A DNA stretch of 64,000 nucleotides from Fimenecus sp052298855 (GTDB lineage: Bacteria; Bacillota; Clostridia; Oscillospirales; Acutalibacteraceae): NCBI GenBank assembly GCA_052298855.1, contig DAVZXP010000008.1, forward strand, positions 62,001 to 126,000. Direction: 5' to 3'. Under the pieces are notes generated by a model that saw nothing but the letters and a program-made list of their open reading frames with translations, was not told where the DNA came from and did no database searches. Shown piece after piece: positions 59,128-64,000 of this stretch. Numbering within the stretch: position 1 is the first letter of the stretch; the number at the start of each line of letters is the position of its first letter. Position numbers and translations under genes: made by a program.

Positions 59128-60786
59128 TCACTCTACCGATATAATGAAATAATACACGGGTTGTCCGCCCGGAATTACATTTATTTCTATATTCGGAAAT
59201 CTCTCCGAAAGTCTTTCGCTCAAACGCTTTGCCGTCGCCTCGTCCGTTTCCTCGCCGTAATACACGGTGATGAATGACGCATTGTATTTTTTAGCCAAGC
59301 GTCTTGCGGTACGGTATGCGGCATTTACAATATCATCCTCAACAAGGGTGATTTTGCCGTCCTCCATACCGAGAATTTGTCCCTTTTTAATCTTCTGACC
59401 GAATGCCTCGCTGTCCCTTGCGGCAAACGTAACCTGTGCCGTGTGAACCGCCTCGGCAGCCTTCATCATATTCAAAAGGTTATTCTCTACGTCCTCTGTT
59501 TCCGAGAAATTGAGCATTGCGCTGACTCCCTGTGTGAGAGTCTTTGTCTGAAGAACGGAAACCTTCCTGTCTGCAAGGTTTACCGTCTGTTCCGCCGCCA
59601 TAATAATATTTTTATTGTTGGGAAGCACAAAAACGTGCCTTGCCGGTGTCGCCTCGATAGCCGATAAAATGTCATCGGTGCTCGGATTCATTGTCTGACC
59701 GCCCGAAACTATATTATCTGCGCCGAGTTCCTTAAACAATTCAACAAAACCGTCGCCTGCGGCAACCGAAACAAAACCGTAATCCTTTGTCGGCTCGACA
59801 GGTGCTTTTGCCTGCTCGGAGGGCTTAATTCCCTCCTTTGCGTTTTCCGTGCCACGGTCTGCGTTCCTGTGCTGGAAGCGCATATTATCGATTTTTATGT
59901 TTGTAAGCGGACCGCATTTAAGAGCCGCCTGAATTACATTACCCGGCTCGTTCGAGTGAACGTGCACCTTGATAATATCGTCGTCCTCAACGACAACAAC
60001 ACAATCGCCGATTGACTCAAGATATGCTTTGAGAGCCGCCGCATTCGACTTTGCGTTTTTCTCTCTGTTTATTAAAAACTCGCTGCAATAACCGAATTTA
60101 ATATCACCCGAAGCCGCCGCAACAACGCTTTTGTCCGATTTTGCGTTATCCTTTTTGTCAAGCGTTTCAATAGGCTCAACAGTCTTGCCTTCCTCGATAA
60201 CGCTCAGCATTCCCTCAAGAATAAAAATAAAGCCCTGTCCGCCTGCGTCCACAACGCCTGCCTGCTTGAGCACGGGAAGCATTTCGGGTGTTTTCATAAG
60301 TGCGTCTTTTGCCGCTTCGTAAGCCGTTTTAAGAACAGCCTTGCAATCTGTTTCCTGCGTGTTTTTGACAGCCTCCGCCGCCATTCTGATAACCGTGAGA
60401 ATTGTTCCCTCGGTAGGCTTCATAACCGCCTTATAAGCCGACTCCTTGCCGAGTTCAAGAGCTTTTGCAAGCGTCCTGCCGTCTGCCGAGTCCATACCCT
60501 TAAAGCCGTTTGAAATTCCTCTGAATATAAGAGAAAGTATAACTCCTGAGTTGCCTCTTGCGCCCCTGAGCAATGCCGCCGCAGCCTTTGCGGAAACACT
60601 TGCTATATCCGTCTGCTCACAAACCTGAAGTTCTCTTGCCGCCGCCGAAATAGTCATTGACATATTCGTACCCGTATCGCCGTCGGGAACGGGGAAAACA
60701 TTAAGAGCGTCAACCTCTTGTCTGTGATTTACTATATTGTTTGCGCCCGAAATCAGCGCCTGCTTGAAAATGATACCGTTAAGCAT
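59128..60786 (-). CDS. fakA: DAK2-domain fatty acid kinase subunit A-like protein (FakA/YloV)
   Basis: Its relative FakA is the ATP-binding subunit that phosphorylates exogenous fatty acids held by FakB. In its 552 residues the N-terminal DAK2/DhaL domain has VFPVPDGDTGTNMSMT with the metal-binding Asps; a linker rich in Lys/Glu and a C-terminal domain (about 340-550) ending GGQPVYYFIISVE follow. Membership is clear; no FakB gene is in the window. Operon order asp23-like, fakA, recG matches Bacillus yloU-yloV-...-recG. Confidence 0.93.
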   Translation of the reverse strand: MLNGIIFKQALISGANNIVNHRQEVDALNVFPVPDGDTGTNMSMTISAAARELQVCEQTDIASVSAKAAAALLRGARGNSGVILSLIFRGISNGFKGMDSADGRTLAKALELGKESAYKAVMKPTEGTILTVIRMAAEAVKNTQETDCKAVLKTAYEAAKDALMKTPEMLPVLKQAGVVDAGGQGFIFILEGMLSVIEEGKTVEPIETLDKKDNAKSDKSVVAAASGDIKFGYCSEFLINREKNAKSNAAALKAYLESIGDCVVVVEDDDIIKVHVHSNEPGNVIQAALKCGPLTNIKIDNMRFQHRNADRGTENAKEGIKPSEQAKAPVEPTKDYGFVSVAAGDGFVELFKELGADNIVSGGQTMNPSTDDILSAIEATPARHVFVLPNNKNIIMAAEQTVNLADRKVSVLQTKTLTQGVSAMLNFSETEDVENNLLNMMKAAEAVHTAQVTFAARDSEAFGQKIKKGQILGMEDGKITLVEDDIVNAAYRTARRLAKKYNASFITVYYGEETDEATAKRLSERLSERFPNIEINVIPGGQPVYYFIISVE

Positions 60787-60802
60787 TTATATACTACTCC
60801 TA

Positions 60803-61162
60803 TTATTCCTTCATTCCGTCAACATAGACGGTAATTCTCTTAACCGTACGCCCTGTCGATTTTTCAACGGTGTATCTGACTTTATTTTTAATCGAATCGA
60901 CAATCGCCTGTATATTGACTCCGTAAGTAACAATAATATGCAAGTCAATAACAAGTTCATCAGCCTCGGCACGTACCGATACGCCTTTATCGATATAGTT
61001 ATTGTGTCTGAAAATAAACTGACGGAGATTTTGTGTCGCTCCGCTGTTTGCCATTCCTGCAACGCCAAAGCACGAGGTTACCGTGTGACCGATAAGGTCT
61101 GCAAAATACTGCTCATGCAATTCTGTTGTTCCGAGATGATTTTCAAATTTAATCATATTCAC
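60803..61162 (-). CDS. Asp23/Gls24 family protein (YloU-like)
   Basis: This 119-residue cytosolic protein is of the alkaline-shock family. The central VRAEADELVIDLHIIVTYGV and the IQAIVDSIKNKVRYTVEKST block are characteristic. In Staphylococcus the namesake is membrane-associated and linked to cell-envelope stress. Directly upstream of the fakA-like gene by 16 bases, as is common in Firmicutes. Confidence 0.95.
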   Translation of the reverse strand: MNMIKFENHLGTTELHEQYFADLIGHTVTSCFGVAGMANSGATQNLRQFIFRHNNYIDKGVSVRAEADELVIDLHIIVTYGVNIQAIVDSIKNKVRYTVEKSTGRTVKRITVYVDGMKE

Positions 61163-61240
61163 TGAACCTTTCCGGCTGTATAATAAAACCCATCACGCTC
61201 CGTTTCAGCCACAACGAAACGATAAATCTATCTGCTTTAT

Positions 61241-62746
61241 TTATTCTGCCGATTTTTCCCAATTTTCCATATTGCCGTAAATGTCAAACGGCGCATATGT
61301 AAAGTCCGGCGTAAAGCCCTTTGAATAAGCCGCCATTCCCATTCTGTAGCAAAGCGGAACAAGCGGCATTTCATTTAAGAACGCATCATTCACAGCTTTA
61401 ATATCAGCTTGACCGTTCTTAAATGAATTATAAGCGGTGGCAAAGTTTCCGTTTGTATCAATAGTCATTCCCGACCTACCGTCAAAAAACGGCGACAAAT
61501 CAAAATTCTCACAAAGCTTGACCTCTCCGATATACGCTTCGTAATTTCTGCTTAAAACTCTCTGCCTGTAAACGTCGCCGCTGACAGCATCAACCGTAAC
61601 CGAAAAGCCACGTTCTCCGAGCTGACGTGCAATTTTCTGTGCCGCCGAAACCCTGAAGCTGTTTTCCGAATTTACAAGTATCGAAAATGAAAGCACATTG
61701 GTTTGGTCGGTTTTAACTCCGTTTTTCGTATAATAATTATACCCCATTTTTGAAAGAATGGAATCACTTTTTGTCACATTTCCCTTTGCCGAGGGAAGCT
61801 CCTGTGAAGCGAGCATATTAAAATCGGGATTAAACACGGTAACTGCCGACTTCGCATAGCCCTGATATGCACCCTGACTTATATCCTCTTTATCGATTGC
61901 ATAATAAAGTGCCGTGCGTACCGCCGAGGACGAGAGCGCCCCCGTCGGATTTATTCCGAGGAACACGAAATTGTTGAGCGTAACCGCCCTGTTTTGTGCT
62001 ACGATCCTCTTGTAATTTCCGCTTGAAAAATCCTCAAACAGATAGTTTATATTTCCTATTTCAACCGCATTCGTGATATATTCAAGCTTCTTTATATCGT
62101 GAAGCGTTATCCTGCTGATTTTACTTACAATCTCACTTTTCATATTTACCGTGAGCGTTGTGCCGTTTTCAAAAACGAAATGTCCCGAGCCCGTAGGAAC
62201 GGCTTCCGGATTTTCGGCTGTTCCTTGCTTGACTATCGGGAAGGTCAAAATGTTTTGGCAAAGCGAGTCGGGAGCTGCAAGCGTAAATACGACCGTTGAG
62301 CCCGAAGCGTTAACCGAATTGATATTTGAAAGCCTCTGTGAAAACGCAACGGACGCTTTAGCCTTATTAAAAGAGTAAGCAACATCCTTCGTCGTAACAG
62401 CCGTACCGTCGCTGAACACCGCACTTTTAAGCGTAACGTTGACCTTTGTTCCGTCTGTTGTTATGCTGTCTGCAAGTACAGCCTCAGCCGAATAATCCGA
62501 TTTTACCGTATAAAGCGGCTGACAGTAAAGCGAAGCCAACGCAATATTTTCGTTGCCTGTTGCGAAATACGGATTTAGCGAGTCGCTCGTTGCATACGGC
62601 AAAATGATTTCCGTCGTCTGCGAATTTCCCGTACCAGTATTTGTGTTTGTTTCTTCCTCCGGAGTTGTCGGAGTATTCGTACAAGAGCAAAGCAGTATTG
62701 CAACCGCCGTCAATGCACAGCAAAATGCAATTATCCTCTTTTTCAC
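61241..62746 (-). CDS. Family 5 extracellular solute-binding lipoprotein
   Basis: This 501-residue lipoprotein has lipobox LLCSC (lipidated Cys near residue 22), then a Thr/Asn/Glu-rich linker and an SBP_bac_5 fold (YATSDSLNPYFATGNENIAL; later KDVAYSFNKAKASVAFSQRL). This family binds peptides, nickel or opines for ABC import. No permease or ATPase gene is near, so it is an orphan or uses a distant transporter. It is placed between ymdB and the asp23-like gene. Confidence 0.9.
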   Translation of the reverse strand: MKKRIIAFCCALTAVAILLCSCTNTPTTPEEETNTNTGTGNSQTTEIILPYATSDSLNPYFATGNENIALASLYCQPLYTVKSDYSAEAVLADSITTDGTKVNVTLKSAVFSDGTAVTTKDVAYSFNKAKASVAFSQRLSNINSVNASGSTVVFTLAAPDSLCQNILTFPIVKQGTAENPEAVPTGSGHFVFENGTTLTVNMKSEIVSKISRITLHDIKKLEYITNAVEIGNINYLFEDFSSGNYKRIVAQNRAVTLNNFVFLGINPTGALSSSAVRTALYYAIDKEDISQGAYQGYAKSAVTVFNPDFNMLASQELPSAKGNVTKSDSILSKMGYNYYTKNGVKTDQTNVLSFSILVNSENSFRVSAAQKIARQLGERGFSVTVDAVSGDVYRQRVLSRNYEAYIGEVKLCENFDLSPFFDGRSGMTIDTNGNFATAYNSFKNGQADIKAVNDAFLNEMPLVPLCYRMGMAAYSKGFTPDFTYAPFDIYGNMENWEKSAE

Positions 62747-62762
62747 GGCAGCCGCCTCCTTT

Positions 62763-63545
62763 TTATATACTTATTCGCTCAACCGAAACAGTTTTTCCGC
62801 TTGAACGGTCTATCTCAAATATTATGCCCTGCAAAAGAACGTTATCGTTAGGGTTTTCAAATCTTACAGGCATATTTGTACGCATTTTTTCAATCGCAAG
62901 CTCGGGCTTAACGCCTATTACCGAAAGTGACGGACCTGTCATTCCGACGTCGGTTATATAGCCCGTTCCGTTTGGCAAAATCTGTTCATCTGCCGTCTGA
63001 ACGTGAGTGTGTGTGCCGTACACCGCCGAAACCTTTCCGTCAAGGTAAAATCCAAGTGCCTTTTTTTCCGCCGTTGCCTCTGCGTGCAAGTCAACAATAA
63101 TTATGTTTACCTCGTCACGAAGTTTTTTGATTGCCTCGTCCATACAGTCGAAAGGATTTTTAAGGTTTTCCATATAGACCGTGCCGAGAACGTTTACAAC
63201 ACCTATTCTGACAAAGCCTTTGTCAACAATCGTATATCCTCTGCCGGGGCAATCCTCCGAATAATTTATAGGACGTACTATCGAATACGAATTTTCAAGC
63301 GTTTCATAAAATTCACGCCGTTTGAACGTATGATTTCCGCCTGTAATGACGTCTGCACCGCTTGCAAAAATATGCTCACACGAAAAAGCGGTCATTCCGT
63401 TTCCGACTGCGGCATTTTCGCCGTTTACAATACAAACATCTATATTTTTTTCTTTTTTAAGTGAGGGCAAAAGCTCCCTCAATTTTTCACAGCCCACAGC
63501 CGAAACAACGTCGCCGACTGCAAGCACCCTTACGGTTTTATTCAT
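62763..63545 (-). CDS. ymdB: YmdB-family metallophosphoesterase (TIGR00282)
   Basis: This 260-residue dinuclear-metal phosphodiesterase has cAMP phosphodiesterase activity in Bacillus, where it influences biofilm and motility decisions. Metal-site motifs are AVGDVV near the start, NGENAAVGNG, GGNHTFKRRE, LHAEATAEK and GTHTHVQTAD. It lies just after rny, the usual Firmicutes order, and is separated from it by a terminator hairpin. Confidence 0.95.
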   Translation of the reverse strand: MNKTVRVLAVGDVVSAVGCEKLRELLPSLKKEKNIDVCIVNGENAAVGNGMTAFSCEHIFASGADVITGGNHTFKRREFYETLENSYSIVRPINYSEDCPGRGYTIVDKGFVRIGVVNVLGTVYMENLKNPFDCMDEAIKKLRDEVNIIIVDLHAEATAEKKALGFYLDGKVSAVYGTHTHVQTADEQILPNGTGYITDVGMTGPSLSVIGVKPELAIEKMRTNMPVRFENPNDNVLLQGIIFEIDRSSGKTVSVERISI

Positions 63546-63579
63546 AATTCACCGATTTCTATATCTGTCATTTATCGGA

Positions 63580-63605
63580 AAAAGCCCTGACTGCACAGTC
63601 AGGGC
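63580..63605 (-). terminator. Terminator between rny and ymdB
   Basis: Perfect 10-bp stem GCCCTGACTG / CAGTCAGGGC with two-base loop and T5 on the minus strand. Some readthrough must occur if ymdB shares the rny promoter. Confidence 0.88.
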
Positions 63606-63615
63606 CGCCGATTTT

Positions 63616-64000
63616 TTATTTTGCGTAATCGACAATGCGATTTTCACGAACGATATTGACCTTGATCTGTCCGGGATATTCAAGCTCTTCTTCGATTTTC
63701 TTAACTACATCACGTGCAATAAGCACCATTTTATCGTCACTTACAACGTCAGGCTTAACCATTATGCGAACCTCACGACCTGCCTGAATTGCGAATGATT
63801 TTTCAACGCCTTCAAATGAGCAAGCAATTTCCTCAAGTTTTTCAAGACGCTTAATGTAATTTTGAACATTCTCTCTTCTTGCACCGGGACGAGCAGCCGA
63901 AACTGCGTCAGCCGCCTGAACAAGGCAAGCAACAACGGTTTTTGCTTCAATGTCGCCGTGATGAGCTGCGATTGCGTGTACCACCTGTTCATTTTCCTTG
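63616..64000 (-). CDS. rny: Ribonuclease Y, C-terminal part (gene runs off the window)
   Basis: The last ~128 residues of the membrane-anchored endoribonuclease that starts mRNA turnover in Gram-positive bacteria. The visible part holds the end of the HD domain (VVHAIAAHHGDIEAKTVVA) and the conserved C-terminal domain with AADAVSAARPGARRE, SFAIQAGREVRIMVKPD and the final NIVRENRIVDYAK. The frame is open at the window edge; the KH domain and membrane helix lie outside. Confidence 0.96.
   Translation of the reverse strand, partial: KENEQVVHAIAAHHGDIEAKTVVACLVQAADAVSAARPGARRENVQNYIKRLEKLEEIACSFEGVEKSFAIQAGREVRIMVKPDVVSDDKMVLIARDVVKKIEEELEYPGQIKVNIVRENRIVDYAK

Overview
The window looks like chromosomal DNA of a low-to-mid GC, spore-forming Gram-positive bacterium of the class Clostridia, probably an Oscillospirales/Ruminococcaceae-type gut organism. 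The evidence is the set of genes (ypeB germination gene, class B sortases, RNase Y next to ymdB, an Asp23-FakA-RecG run, uppP, single-chain glycyl-tRNA synthetase, TnpV), many near-consensus sigma-A promoters with 17-bp spacers, and short CCGTAGGG-hairpin repeats. The species cannot be named from the sequence alone.

Layout. 1-3.8 kb: polysaccharide export operon (ABC-2 permease, ATPase, two-domain glycosyltransferase). 3.9-8.0 kb: FAD-dependent dehydrogenase, a small membrane protein, an NSS-family amine/amino-acid symporter and an XRE regulator. 8.2-12.6 kb: L-fucose catabolic operon (aldolase, mutarotase, kinase, isomerase), divergent from a MATE exporter. 14.2-16.8 kb: Zn/Cd/Pb resistance operon made of a free-standing HMA protein, a P1B ATPase and a CadC-like repressor, with a clear palindromic operator. 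16.9-19.5 kb: uracil-DNA glycosylase, a DUF1846 protein and a small membrane protein. 19.5-21.9 kb: AT-rich scar of an integrative or mobilizable element (TnpV, LytTR/DUF3021 pair, KTR zinc ribbon, broken ORF) bordered by CCGTAGGG repeats.

22-31.9 kb is a long co-directional minus-strand run from one promoter: cysteine desulfurase, ThiI, PncC/CinA, two class B sortases, a SpoIID-domain membrane protein, GalE, LemA and a TPM protein. It joins tRNA thiolation with cell-surface functions. 31.9-37.5 kb: ypeB, two small exported proteins, TPP-riboswitch-controlled thiT, a TSCPD protein, rsmA and an aminotransferase. 37.6-41.9 kb: MarR-controlled heterodimeric ABC exporter. 41.9-42.2 kb: a 302-bp structured inverted-repeat element. 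42.2-46.1 kb: lipid kinase, glyS, tRNA-Ala, a 1-kb repeat-filled intergenic region, a tandem array of tRNA-Ser 3' ends, and two tRNA-Ser genes. 46.1-53.7 kb: rarA, a HAD phosphatase, a membrane-anchored protein, uppP, and an operon of an ATC-hydrolase-like protein, a GPH transporter and an M20 peptidase. 53.9-64 kb: rlmD, an M23 peptidase, recG, fakA-like and asp23-like genes, a solute-binding lipoprotein, ymdB and the 3' end of rny.

The strongest unusual signals are four. (1) The SpoIID-domain protein at 24446-26599 has a cytoplasmic half that reads as a degenerate full-length CinA, lies in the same gene run as a real PncC/CinA gene, and follows two sortases that share a conserved C-terminal tail. 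(2) A 174-bp tandem array carries the 3' end of tRNA-Ser together with its terminator and an antisense T-arm. (3) A 302-bp element with 28-bp terminal inverted repeats holds several hairpins. (4) A metal-resistance operon has its HMA domain split off, and its CadC-like repressor keeps residues of both known metal sites. No CRISPR array, prophage or complete insertion sequence was seen.
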